NCBI GenBank assembly: GCA_029834535.1
Contig: JAQMWT010000319.1
Coordinates: 84,292-148,291 of the forward strand
Reading direction: 5' to 3'
DNA length: 64,000 bases
Source of the DNA: Chrysophaeum taylorii
Lineage: Eukaryota; Sar; Pelagophyceae; Pelagomonadales; Pelagomonadaceae
Shown one piece after another: positions 1-9,798 of the stretch. Under the pieces are notes generated by a model. It worked only from the letters and a program-made list of their open reading frames with translations. It was not told where the DNA came from and made no database searches. The position numbers and the translations under genes are program-made. Position 1 is the stretch's first letter. Each line of letters starts with the position of its first letter.

Positions 1-585
1 AGCAGAGCGACCTGCGAAATCGGGATCTACAACGGGTACCTTTCGTAGCCACTTACTTACTTTGAACGGGGATTCGTTCGCACCTGACCACCATGTCTTC
101 TTCCCACATTTTGACAGGCCCACGTCCCTCTACATACACGTCGCTGCGGCCGTGGTGGCCTCAGCGCGCGCAGCTTCCACAACAATATTATTATTTATCC
201 ACTATGATGAATCTCGTGATTATAATTGATTCGACGACATCACCATTAACACAAAATTTAAACGTTTTGTTGCTCGTTGTGACAGCAAAGGGCATACATA
301 CATACATACATAATAACCAGCGTTGTGCATTTACTAAATCAGTTCAGTAATGTAACGAGCACTACTTACCACACCTTTTGAGGAAAGCAATTCGTCAAGT
401 AAAAAAGTCTCGAGCATTACAGCCCTGTTTGTTGGGGTGGCGCGTAAAGTAAAGGTAAAGGCTGCTCGGGCTGAAAATTTAATTTTATTTCTATTATTCT
501 GGCCCCAGCCTCGTGCAGAGAGACGGAGCACAACGCAACGATGTGATAAGCGGACTCGCTGGCTTTTAAAGGTTAATCTTCGTGG

Positions 586-1160
586 TTAGTCGTCTCGCCT
601 CCTTTGTTTTTTTCTTCGAGGGGAATATGAATGATCTCGGACTTGCACTCGAACTTCTTGAGGATCCATGTGGCCGTACTTGTCTCGAGCCCACTTAATA
701 ATAAACTCCTTGTTCATGCGCACGGTCACGAGCATGTCCAGCTCCTCGTCGCTCAGGAGGGTGTTGCCCTCAGTCATGACAGTGTTAGCAGCGGAGATGA
801 TGCGCTCGCAGAGGCTCTCAGCTGGCAGCGCGCTGATATTGATTGCCCTTCGAGACTCGTGCAATGTCTGGAAGGTAGCCGTACTGATGCGCTCGCAGAA
901 GCTCTCAGCAGGCAGCGCGCCGATATTGCCGTTCGAGCCTCGTGCGATGTCTGGAAGGTAGCCGTACTCCTGGTTGCCTTCTATTCGCGTGAAGAGCTTG
1001 CCGACGTTGAGCAACATCATGTCCAAGAGCTTGGAATCCTGGAGGTGTCGGAGGAATCCGAGAGGTCGTCAGGAAATTCCTTGAGCCACTCGATCGTGCA
1101 AGCGTGTACTGGACCCGCTTCACGAAGACGTGTTCGAACTCCACCATGAAGTCCGGCATC
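586..1160 (-). pseudogene. hAT-type transposase C-terminal remnant
   Basis: The minus strand encodes about 145 residues that resemble the C-terminal dimerisation region of hAT transposases: a YLPDIAR segment, then ALPAES..CERI.SAA, then an acidic stretch (LLSDEELDMLV) and RMNKEFI. In the family this reads roughly LA..ILAIPASSA.SER.FSAAG followed by a leucine-rich helix. The ATG codons are at 1015-1020, but more coding-like sequence (EFEHVFVKRVQY) lies upstream in another frame to about 1160, so a frameshift is present. The piece has no DDE catalytic core here, so it is a fragment. The same sequence family recurs at 49.6-50.7 kb. Assignment to hAT rests on motif resemblance only. Confidence 0.55.
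799..972 (-). repeat. 87-bp in-frame tandem duplication inside the hAT remnant
   Basis: Positions 799-885 and 886-972 are near-identical copies. The unit is 87 bp (29 codons), so the frame is kept and the ALPAES..CERI motif appears twice. Substitutions between copies are few, so the duplication is fairly recent relative to the age of the fragment, or the locus was under frame constraint. Confidence 0.85.
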
Positions 1161-2238
1161 GCCTCCTCCGATTAATCAGGTTGCTGCTCTTCGGGCTGAG
1201 GAATGGCTTCAGCCCAGAAGTCGGGCTCGTTGTCGTCATCGTCATCTGAGTCGGGCGCCGGCGCAGTCGCATGAAGGCGTTGCCGTCCTCCTCCTCACCG
1301 TCGCAGTACCACCCTTGATCTCATTCTCCACGTTGTGGCATGCCATCGGAGGCGACTGCTCCGCTTCGGCCGGCCTGGCCGTCGCATGCGGGGTCCGTAA
1401 CGCAGACATCGTCTACAAGACCCCGCGACGTCGCTCAACTCGACTCGTCCACATGGGTGACGATGTAGTACAAATTGTAATGTAAAAAAATTACTTTACC
1501 ATCATTTTGAAACGAATGTAAAGTAACAGTAAAGTAAATTATGTAAAGTAAAGGAATTTCGTAATATCTTTTACTAACGTTTGAGTAAATGCACGACGCT
1601 GATATTAATAACTGGTGCTGTCCTTGGCGGAGCTCTATGACCGCGGGTGGCCGTTCTCTCTCTTGTTTGGAACCGACAGCGCAATGAACACTTTTCTCAG
1701 CCTATTCATGTCTCTTGACGCAGCATGCTTCAACCACCACAGCGATCGACTGCTGTGGTCGCTGGCTGTTCAAGATGATTTCTTCGTCCACTCGACGCTA
1801 AAAAGGCTCTCTACGAAGTCGCCGCGCTTGCTTCAAAATGGCGCCGAGACTCTTTCAAAAACAACAGGCACGCGGAGAGATCATGACCTTCCGCGTCGCC
1901 AACTTTTTCGTCGCGCACATTTACGTCCGCGTAGTTGGCCTCGGGATCGTCGCGGCCGACCGAATCACCCGAGAACCGGATGGCGGCCGCGTTCTTCGCG
2001 TTGCTCAAACCCGCGTGTGGACACATGATGGCGGCAGTAAGAATCTCCTCTGTTGCGGTCGGAGGCTCGCAATCTCCAAGACCACCACCATTTATCGCTC
2101 TCGGAGACAAACCGAGAGATTTCACCCTCGAGACAGGGTCTTTCTTTCATGAGCGAGCGCACGATCAGAGATCGTTGCTGACCAAACCAAAAACAAAGTG
2201 GGAAAAAAGACACCACACACACAGCAGATTGTAGTACG
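1161..2238. other. No supported gene; AT-rich motif cluster
   Basis: No recognisable protein was found. Positions 1107-1430 share stretches with 49.62-49.80 and 50.51-50.66 kb, so this is still part of the hAT-like repeat family. Between about 1478 and 1556 the short motif GTAAAGTAA and its complement recur several times, and a further copy lies at about 446-457. Such subterminal repeats are common near hAT ends, but I could not define terminal inverted repeats or a target-site duplication. From 1600 to 2238 the open frames show no family signature. Confidence 0.4.
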
Positions 2239-3948
2239 TTATTGCATCGCCGGGCTGAAAGCGACAGACTCAAGCGCCTGGAGCTCGAGGATGGTCGTGC
2301 GCTGGTCGAAGGAGCTTGGTCGCTGTGAGTCCTCGTCGTCGTGCGAATCGAGGTCGGAATTGCCGTCGGAGTCGTGGTATTCGGGATGTACGTCGCGTTC
2401 GGTGGGCGGGCTGAGGTCTGAGTGGTCTGAGTAGTGGTCGTCGCAATCGGGAAGGAGATCGATATCTGCGGGAGGGTCGTCGCCGGATTGGAGCGAAGGT
2501 GATCGTTGGTCGCGCAGGAGCGATCTTGGCTGTTCTCGTCGCGGCTGCCGGGGAACAGCCGTGCCGTCGAGGCAGTGGATTAGGAGCTCGCTTCGGCGGT
2601 CAAAGGTGGGTTTGGGTCGTTCCGATATGATGATGTGTTGACCACTAGCTTTGTGTTTGTTTCGGACATCGAAGCTGGGCTTGTCGTCGTCGTCGTCGTC
2701 GTCGGAATTGAGGTTGGAAGCAGAGCGCGAGGTCTCAAAACTCCTCGATTTCGAGCGTCCGCAAAATAAGATCGGTTGGAAGTCGCGGACGAGTCGCGGG
2801 ACCTTGCGGTGGGGGTTGGAGCGGCGCCACCGCGCCCTCAAGCCGACGAAGGAAATGCGGTGGATCAGCGCGGAATTGTATGCCCACAAGACGCCCCGAA
2901 CGGCCTCGACGACGACGTAGTTTCGCGCGTCGCTCTTTCTCTCGAGGCGGAGTCTATTCTTGCAAAAGTAGCTATAGGCGCACCACCCGATCAGCAAGAG
3001 ACCGAGGCGGATCATCTTGAAGGGGGCCACCTCGCTCTTGGTAACAAAAAAGCCCCCCGATTGCGCGGCGTATCTGGCAGGCTTGCCCCACTCGGACATC
3101 ATCATCATCGACGACGACGACGACGACGACTTGCCGCGTATGATCGCGAGAATGCGTTGGCCATACGAGTCCGCCCGCGCGTCGCCCGAGGAGACGCTGA
3201 TGTCATCTTGGATGGACGGGATGTGGAGCGATGCGCGTGCCCTCGACTTCAACAAGCGTCGGAGGACGACGAGAGCCGCGGCCGTGAGCGCGGCCCAGAT
3301 TCCGACGAGGATGTAGACGTTGAGGCGGTTCCAGGTCTGGTACTTCTGGGCGACGGCAAGCCACACGACGTAGGCGACCGCGAGGATGGCAGCGACGACG
3401 ATGCCCTTGAGGTACGGCGCGGTTCTCGTCGCGACGAGGTGACAAGACGAGTCTCTCGCCGCGTGGATCCAGTGGAGCGTGATGATGACGTAGGAGAGGA
3501 CCCACGCGCTAAAGGCGCCGCCCTCAAACACCCCGAAGATGCTCCACGGGACCTGGACCAGACACGGACCGCGGGGAAAGTTGTAGCAGCAAGCGTATCT
3601 CGAGGCCGTGAGGAGGTGCGTCATCGTCGAGCAGTACAAAACGAGCGCCGGCGACGACGCCGCCTCGGCGCGCCTCAGTTCGTTTGCCGCCAGGAGTTTG
3701 AGATGATGCGCCAAAAAGGCGCAACATCGACTCAGCATCGCTGCGTGGGCGACGAGGAGGACGTACATGATCGCGCCGAAGCTCAAACGGAACTCGATCA
3801 CCACGTTGTGCTCGCAGGTGGTCCCGAAGTACGGCACGTGGCACATGCACTCGTGGTTGCTGCACCGGTTCACGGCCCAGGGGGTTTTCCCGGCGCGATC
3901 TACGCACTCGGCGCCCGTCAAGCACGCCACATGTTGGCTCACATTCAT
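2239..3948 (-). CDS. EGF-like, multi-pass (about 7 TM) membrane protein with acidic tail
   Basis: The protein has 569 residues from the ATG at 3946-3948. Residues 9-46 form an EGF-like module with six cysteines (9, 15, 29, 34, 36, 45) ending in CMCHVPYFGTTCE, the usual C.C.....G..C signature. Hydrophobic segments follow at about 56-80, 100-121, 134-161, 180-201 and 209-230, then two weaker ones near 300-320 and 335-355. That gives seven possible membrane spans with the EGF module outside and a long cytoplasmic tail of serine, arginine and aspartate runs. No signal peptide precedes the EGF unit, so the first span would act as a reverse anchor, or an upstream exon is missing. The layout recalls EGF-7TM receptors, but I see no GPCR family motif and no autoproteolysis (GPS) motif. 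It is intact, without stops. Function unknown; a receptor or adhesion role is inference. Confidence 0.75.
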   Translation of the reverse strand: MNVSQHVACLTGAECVDRAGKTPWAVNRCSNHECMCHVPYFGTTCEHNVVIEFRLSFGAIMYVLLVAHAAMLSRCCAFLAHHLKLLAANELRRAEAASSPALVLYCSTMTHLLTASRYACCYNFPRGPCLVQVPWSIFGVFEGGAFSAWVLSYVIITLHWIHAARDSSCHLVATRTAPYLKGIVVAAILAVAYVVWLAVAQKYQTWNRLNVYILVGIWAALTAAALVVLRRLLKSRARASLHIPSIQDDISVSSGDARADSYGQRILAIIRGKSSSSSSSMMMMSEWGKPARYAAQSGGFFVTKSEVAPFKMIRLGLLLIGWCAYSYFCKNRLRLERKSDARNYVVVEAVRGVLWAYNSALIHRISFVGLRARWRRSNPHRKVPRLVRDFQPILFCGRSKSRSFETSRSASNLNSDDDDDDDKPSFDVRNKHKASGQHIIISERPKPTFDRRSELLIHCLDGTAVPRQPRREQPRSLLRDQRSPSLQSGDDPPADIDLLPDCDDHYSDHSDLSPPTERDVHPEYHDSDGNSDLDSHDDEDSQRPSSFDQRTTILELQALESVAFSPAMQ

Positions 3949-4147
3949 AGATTCTTCTTCTTTGGCCAATACTGCGGCAATTCGTCATGATCTATCTATG
4001 TACAAAAAACGAAACTTACCCTCGGAGCATCATACCGTTGTGCACAGCAACGTGAAGCGCCCCCCAAAAAGCGAGATAGATGATGTTGCGGCGATGACTA
4101 TTCGTCTTATTATCGCGAGGTGGTGATTGTTGGAAACAGACGACGAG
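3949..4147. promoter_or_regulatory. Shared 199-bp divergent intergenic region
   Basis: The two neighbouring genes start on opposite strands with only 199 bp between their ATG codons. This stretch must hold both 5' leaders and both promoters, unless unannotated upstream exons exist. I see no strong TATA box. A bidirectional promoter is the simplest reading. Confidence 0.45.
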
Positions 4148-4969
4148 ATGGCGAACGATATCGAGGTGCGGCTGCAACGGATGAGCCCCGTCGAGAACGG
4201 CATGTTGGGGGTCGCCGCCGGCGTCATCGAAGTGTGCCTGCTCCAGCCCATCTTGTACTGGAAGAACGCGGCGCAGCAAAAGCTCCCCTTCACGCTCAAT
4301 CCTCGCCTCCTCTACCGCGGCCTCTCGACGTCGGTCGCAAACATGGCCGTCCTGACGGGCCTCCAGTTTCCTCTCACAGGCATGGTCACCAAGGTCATTA
4401 CCGGAGGCCAAGAGCGACAGATGACGGGCGTCGAGACGATCGGCGCCGCCTTCGCCGGCGGCGCGCTCTCTGGCATCGCCTGCGGCCCGATGGAGTTGGT
4501 CATGATCCAACAGCAGCGCTTCGGAGGATCGATTCTCGCCGCGCCCTACCGCATCGCCTCCACCTTTGGCCCCTTTGCCTTCGGACGCGGTCTCACCATG
4601 TCGTGTGGCCGCGAGGGCATGTACACCGCGGGGGTCCTCGGAATGTGTCCTGTTTTCCTCAAGGAGCTCGAGGACAAGGGCGTCTCGCACTCGGCCGCCA
4701 AGGTCCTCGCCCCCATTGGCGCCGGAGTCATCGCCGCCACCGTCTCGCACCCCATGGACACCATCAAGTCCTGCGTTCAGGGGGACCTCGAGTACTCCAA
4801 GTTCAAATCCATGCTCCAAACCGCCCAAACACTCCACGCCGAAAATGGCATCACCAGGTTTTTCACTGGCTGGGGCTTCCGGACAAGTCGCATGATCCTC
4901 GCCGTCGCCATCATGAACGAGTGCAAGATCCGCCTCTCCCCGCTCATGTTTCCGCACCATTTCAAATGA
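4148..4969 (+). CDS. Mitochondrial carrier family protein
   Basis: The protein has 273 residues from ATG 4148; an in-frame TTG upstream was not used. Length and three-fold repeat structure fit the mitochondrial carrier (SLC25) family of inner-membrane metabolite exchangers. The P.[DE]..[KR] signature is clear in repeat three (SHPMDTIKSC, about residues 198-207), partial in repeat two (CGPMELVMIQQ, about residue 110) and degenerate in repeat one (LQPILYWKNA, about residue 31). Glycine-rich turns such as LYRGL, FGRGL and FTGWGFR follow each, as in the family. The weak first and second signatures resemble carriers of uncertain substrate, so no substrate is proposed. It is a single uninterrupted frame and ends in HHFK. 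Confidence 0.88.
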   Translation: MANDIEVRLQRMSPVENGMLGVAAGVIEVCLLQPILYWKNAAQQKLPFTLNPRLLYRGLSTSVANMAVLTGLQFPLTGMVTKVITGGQERQMTGVETIGAAFAGGALSGIACGPMELVMIQQQRFGGSILAAPYRIASTFGPFAFGRGLTMSCGREGMYTAGVLGMCPVFLKELEDKGVSHSAAKVLAPIGAGVIAATVSHPMDTIKSCVQGDLEYSKFKSMLQTAQTLHAENGITRFFTGWGFRTSRMILAVAIMNECKIRLSPLMFPHHFK

Positions 4970-7138
4970 TTAACTACTTGCGACTCCCCGCTTTTTTATT
5001 CCGATTCTATTTTGCGAAGACAGGACGCCCAAGAGCGCCCTTTATCGGCCCCCTGCCTTTCTTCTCGATGAACGACCGACGAACCTGCCAATCTCATCGA
5101 CTAGCCGCCCTTGGCGGCGGCGGGAGCCGATTCATTTCCGCGGCCTTGGACGATGCTCCTCATCTCACTAGAAATAATAGACTTTATAATCAAGTGTGGG
5201 CAAGCATCGACGCGACGACCCCCTCTCGTGTTGTGCTACTACTCGAGGGGAAAGGGAGATTTAATAACACCGAAGAGGGTTTAAGCATGCATGCATGATG
5301 TCCATACCCTTACCCTGATCGCCGACTGCGGTTACGATGGAGGACGATGCCTCATGAATCCTGAGCCTTGCGAGGGCATCCGCCCTCCCGGCGTAGGTTG
5401 GCACCTATCCGCCTCCCGGGCGGGCCGGTTGGCAGCCGGAACGTTCGCAGTGGGACGGGGTATGGCCGGGGGGCGAAGACGGAAGGTTATCGACGAGTTG
5501 GTTGTCAGTCATATCGCGGTCTCCTCGTCGCATGGCGACAAGCTTGATGGTCACTCTCCGCCGACCGACCTTTCGGCGCTCCTCGTCTACAGGCCCGTGA
5601 TTCCGGACTGGCTCCTGTCGGTCCGGCCTGGCTCCCATGCTCGGGAGAGGTCTGAAGTTAGTTAGTTAGCATGATGTCGCACAACGAAACTGGCCTGCTT
5701 CATAACACTTCAGGCACATCCTTCATGCCCATCAATCCTTCAAGCACCCACAACCCCTCTTTAAACACTTGGTAGCGCCGCGAGCGCCCGTGGTGGCTTG
5801 GCCTTCCGCGCGTCGACGACAACGCGTTTTTTGAACTATAAGCATCAACCAAAGTTTGCTTGAAGCGCATGCATTCGTACGTACATACCTTGCTTCTGCG
5901 CTTGGGGCTCCGACTCGTGGAGGAGGCGCTTCGCAAAAATGCACACCCTACTCAAGCTCTCGCCGGCGCCTCGATGTAGCCCGACTACTGCCGCGCTATG
6001 GCTTGCAGCGTGCGGGCGGCGAGCGGTTCCAACGGCTCGACAGCGCGTTTCCTCGTCGACATCCACGCGATGCGAGCAACACGGCGTCGCATTTTTTGAA
6101 TTTTTTGTGGCCACCGTTTTTGATCTGTCGACACCGATGCATCACTCGAGCACCACCTGTTCTACCTCGAGGTGCATTTTATTTTGCTACAACAACCTAA
6201 CAAAGTCGCGTCGTCGCCGTGCTCGATATAGACGCGCCAACCGGGACTTCCTCCTCCGTCAACGCCCGGTTCGCGCTCTCGTCGCACTTTTCGTTTCCCT
6301 TTCGTGAGTTTTAAAAATGTCCATCCCTATTGTAGTGTGGTACGAGGTTGTTTAACGTTTTGTTTTGTGTGGAAATCGCGGCGTCGTCTCTGACCTCTCA
6401 GCGGCGCTCGCTGCCTTCGAACCAAATTTCTCGATGATGGCCTAATACTCACGAGCCGTCAACAACAAGTCCGCTGCAGCCTTCCGACCCTAGGCGTGGT
6501 TTCGGACACTGCATTTTAGGTCCCGCTTCTTTCTCCACACAAAGTCGCTTCTAACTTAAGAGGCTCTTTCTCCGTACACTTCCGCGTCTACCATTCTGTA
6601 GTCAGTCAGTCAGTCCCCGCGAGGGCGATACGGACAGGGGGGGGTGTGGTAGCGGAGTGTACAACCGCGCTCTGGCTCGCCATGGCAGTGCGGGGCCCGG
6701 GTGAGGTTCATTGAAATTGTATTGTGAAGTCGCGTTTAGGCATCCCGACAGCAATCCGCGTCCCGAGTGTCGTTTATCTGTGCGTCCTCGCCGGCAAACT
6801 TCTTCTGAAAGTTCAATGCCCCGGACTTTTCGGAGTTAGTAATTTAGGGACTACGTGCGGGCTTGGACGTCGACAATACACGGGAGCAATGGCGCGTGGA
6901 GACGGGCCGTAGCCGCAGCACGATGATGGCGAGTAAAGACGATGGGCGCGGGCCTCCGCAGAGATATGAATCTCCAAGGTGGCCACGGCAAAATTCAGCT
7001 GGCGTCGTCTCACAGCAAAAAAAGTGCGCGGGGTGGGAGGTGGAAGTCGTTTTGAAGAAAGAGATGCTCGCAGCTTCGGGCACTGCTGCATTTGAAAGAG
7101 CACTTAGGACTTGTGGATACCCTTGAAGCCGGCACTTA
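4970..7138. other. Long intergenic region without a supported gene
   Basis: This stretch lies between two converging genes. Apart from the dispersed repeat at 5549-5669 I found no protein family. A minus-strand segment around 5700-5780 (RRYQVFKEGLWVLEGL, ending in a stop near 5700) looks protein-like but has no recognisable match and its neighbours are frameshifted. An (AGTC)n run sits at about 6600-6615. Confidence 0.5.
5549..5669 (+). repeat. Dispersed SINE-like repeat with GTTAGTTAG tail, copy 1
   Basis: About 120 bp match positions 27524-27649 almost base for base, including CTCCTCGTCTACAGGCCCG and a GTTAGTTAG tail. A short dispersed unit ending in a simple repeat tail is the usual look of a SINE. 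I could not identify clear RNA polymerase III A and B boxes, so the class is uncertain. Confidence 0.6.
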
Positions 7139-8518
7139 TTAGGCAAGAGTTTCAGCAAAGCCTGAGAGAGCAGCAACATCCGAGTAGTCGAGGTTGAGAT
7201 TTTCGTGGCCCATGACGATGCGGTCGATCTTGTGGTGTTCCGAGCGCGCAGCAACTTCGATCGAGTAGGTGCCAGGGTTGCCAAACTCGACGAAAATGTT
7301 GTGAGTGTCGTGGTCGCTTGTCGAAGCCTGGAATGTCCAAGCGTTGACATTCCCGTTCCTGTAAATCTTAAAGAAGTTGTCTAGGCTCGCCCCGTTGGGC
7401 TCGTTGTTGGCATTGGATTTGGGATTGCCAATCGGGTAGACGGCGTGGCCGTTGTTCTTTTCGCCGTAGAACTCGGAGGCATCGTCAAAGCGGAGCCAGC
7501 TGTCGTTGTTTTCAGTCGCTTCGTTCCCACCGATCTTTGATCGCCAAACGAATCTGTACTTTCCCGTCCTGTTGATGGTGATCATCGCTTTCATGATTGT
7601 CGCGTCGTCGATCTTGTTAAAGGAGTCTCCGCCTTCCCAGGTAAGAAAGAAATTCCCGGTCGATCCTTCGCCTCGCTTCCTGGTCCACCCGGCGCAATTC
7701 CATGGGAGACTTTCGGCCTCGATAACCACGAGGCCGTTGTTGTCCTTGAATTTCTTGTCCGCGGTACAAGTGGTGGACTCATGACTCGGGGGGGGCTCTT
7801 TGACGTCGCCCTGCTTGTTCAAAAACACGGTCATCTGGCGCAGCGCGTTGCCGAGGCCTGATTTTTGGTCGTAGGCGATGGCTTTGAGGCTGAATTCGCC
7901 GTTCGGCAGGTTTTTAGCATTGAAGTTGCCGTTGTTGTCGCCGAAGAGCGCCCAAGGTGCCTGGTTCTCAATGTTCTCTTGTTTGTTGTCGATGAAGAAC
8001 ACGACGGAAGCCACTTGCTGGTGGGTGAAGACGGCGCGGACGTTGACGTTCTTGATGTCGATCGTGTCGTGGTTGACGAGGGGGCGCACGTCAACGTTGG
8101 TTGCCGGGTCGACCTCGAAGAAGCCGTCGAACTCGTTGCTCCAGGTGTGAACGCCGTCCAACGAGAAGCCGGTGCCTCGCGCGACCGTGTAGAGCTCCGC
8201 CCGCGTGCAGAGCCGCATGCCCGCCTCCTCACACTTGGTGTATGCCTCGGGGAAATCGTACTCGGCGCACTTGGGACCAAACGACCGGCCCCTCGTGATG
8301 TCCGAGCCTTCTTTGGGGCAGCATCGGACGGCACCTTGCATCTTGAACGGTTCATCCTTGAGGTTGATGAGGATTATCTCTTGGGTCTTGTTGGCAAGAA
8401 GTGCATCGGGGCACATTTGATTTACCATATTGTTGTTCACGCGCCTCACGAAGACCGTGGTTTGGGCATGCACGGCGCCGGGGGACAGCAGCACGAGGAG
8501 ACGCAACAACGACATCAT
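7139..8518 (-). CDS. Secreted cysteine-motif protein with carbohydrate-binding-like C-terminus
   Basis: The protein has 459 residues from the first of two adjacent ATG codons (8516-8518). Residues 1-19 (MMSLLRLLVLL...AVHA) are a typical signal peptide. Next comes a module with RCCPKEG, then GPKCAEYDF, then KCEEAG.RLCTRAEL. This CC...C...C..G.RLCT pattern is seen in uncharacterised secreted proteins of marine algae. A middle part looks like an immunoglobulin or cadherin-type beta sandwich (LPNGEFSLKAIAYD). The last 200 residues resemble a CBM6-type or CBM35-type carbohydrate-binding fold: VVIEAESLPW, then GKYRFVWRS, NDSWLRFDD, and near the end NPGTYSIEVAARS with KIDRIVMG. It is likely exported and may bind polysaccharide. 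Domain names are by resemblance. An upstream exon is possible because the frame stays open to 8614. Confidence 0.72.
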   Translation of the reverse strand: MMSLLRLLVLLSPGAVHAQTTVFVRRVNNNMVNQMCPDALLANKTQEIILINLKDEPFKMQGAVRCCPKEGSDITRGRSFGPKCAEYDFPEAYTKCEEAGMRLCTRAELYTVARGTGFSLDGVHTWSNEFDGFFEVDPATNVDVRPLVNHDTIDIKNVNVRAVFTHQQVASVVFFIDNKQENIENQAPWALFGDNNGNFNAKNLPNGEFSLKAIAYDQKSGLGNALRQMTVFLNKQGDVKEPPPSHESTTCTADKKFKDNNGLVVIEAESLPWNCAGWTRKRGEGSTGNFFLTWEGGDSFNKIDDATIMKAMITINRTGKYRFVWRSKIGGNEATENNDSWLRFDDASEFYGEKNNGHAVYPIGNPKSNANNEPNGASLDNFFKIYRNGNVNAWTFQASTSDHDTHNIFVEFGNPGTYSIEVAARSEHHKIDRIVMGHENLNLDYSDVAALSGFAETLA

Positions 8519-9145
8519 GATGCTCTTGTGTTCTTCTTGCGGTGGCTTCGTCGAGGATTCTTCTTCGTTTGTGCTGTCGTGTTGGCAACCTACACCGAAT
8601 GCAAAAGGTGACACTCCTGTCGGCGGTTACATTTTTGCCACTTCTGGGAGACTTCCGGGCATTCGGATTGTACTATAGTTCAATATAGGGATCTCGTTGA
8701 GGACTTTTTCCTGGATTCATCACGACATGGGATGCCGTGAAACCCCTTCTCGGAGGAGATTTCAGTCCTTGACCCCTAACCCTTCTTGGAGATTTTCAGT
8801 CTTAGACCCAACAAGTGCAGGCCAGTAAGTTCGCCAGTAAGTTCACCTAGTCCCAATCTCTAACCCCAGTAAATTCGGCGTAAACCCACTCGTGCTCACA
8901 TCCACTTTCCTTCGAGCTCGTCGCCGTCACCCCCGCCAATAAGCTGCTTTGACCCGCACACGCCGCTAAGCTTTGAGTTTATTCTAAAAGCCTCAGTAAG
9001 TTTGCACTTGGTCTCAGTAAGTTCACCTGGTCACTAAGTTCACCTAATCCCAATCTCTAACATCCGTAAGTTCACCTGGTTCCAGTAAGTTCACGTGGTC
9101 CCAGTAAGTTCACCTATAGTGCGCGTGTAGACGCCGGGAGGGGGC
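8519..9145. other. Intergenic region with degenerate minisatellite
   Basis: No gene was found. The region holds the leader of the secreted protein gene and the CAGTAAGTTCACC repeat array described separately. Confidence 0.5.
8818..9116 (+). repeat. Degenerate CAGTAAGTTCACCTGGTC minisatellite
   Basis: Units reading roughly CAGTAAGTTCACCTGGTC occur at least seven times, in two clusters (about 8818-8875 and 8992-9116). A longer linker (CCCAATCTCTAAC) is repeated within both clusters. Units differ by single substitutions such as CACTAAGTT and CACGTGGTC. Confidence 0.75.
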
Positions 9146-9700
9146 TTATAGGTATTGCGTAGCACGTGTGGGGTAGGGTGGAGTCGTCGACTCAGAAGAG
9201 CATATCCCCGGGGTTGCCGATCGACAGAGAGCCACGTAGAGCTGGACGTGACAGAAGACGGGCTTGGGCGAGAGGACGCCGACCTCGCGGGGCGTCTGGC
9301 CCTGGCTCTTGGTGATCGTTTGGCGTCGGCGGGCCTTAAGGGATACAGGTTGGAGGAGCCTCGGTGACACGACACTATCGATGATGTATCTGGTACCGTT
9401 GCAGTCGCCGTGCGACGGGTCGAGGTTGCGAAGACCTTAAGCTCGCGCTCAAAGCCAGCATGCCGTTGGTTGTCAGGGAGTCGAAAACTCGACTGTAAAG
9501 AGCGAGGCGTCGTCTTCCGACCCAACCTAGTCTGCCTAAAAGAACTCCGACGCCTCGTCTCCGGGAAAAAAAGGCCGCGGTCATGCGCGCGTTGTCAGCA
9601 TCGACAACATCGTTTCGACGGGGCGTGAGAATGGCGCGCTGGCTGAAAGAGCCGCCGCGGCTCGTGGAAATAGTCTGCGAGGTCGCCATAGACGGCTTGG
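9146..9700 (-). pseudogene. PIF1-type helicase C-terminal remnant, probably of a Helitron
   Basis: Minus-strand frames contain, in the right order for a PIF1-family helicase C-terminal half, RAILTPRRNDVVDADNARM (compare ILTP.N..V..IN), a NGM segment, a TRYIID segment, and TITKSQGQTPREVGVLSPKP with VFCHVQLYVALCR (compare T..KSQG.T and the VI motif GQLYVALSR). The pieces lie in at least two frames, so it is broken. This helicase type is host PIF1 or the helicase half of a Helitron Rep/Hel protein. In repeat-rich DNA the latter is more likely, but no Rep domain was found next to it. Confidence 0.68.
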
Positions 9701-9798
9701 AGGATCACTGTCTGGCTCTCGCGCCTACCTGATCCTTACTCTCGCGCCTACCTGATCCTTACCCTAAATCGAGGGACAGACAGACAAACAAACAGACA

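Noticed and set aside
2776-3990. 404-codon plus-strand frame opposite the EGF/7-TM gene
   Set aside because: It is antisense to a frame with clear EGF and membrane features; its Arg/Asp-rich composition is the mirror of the real gene.
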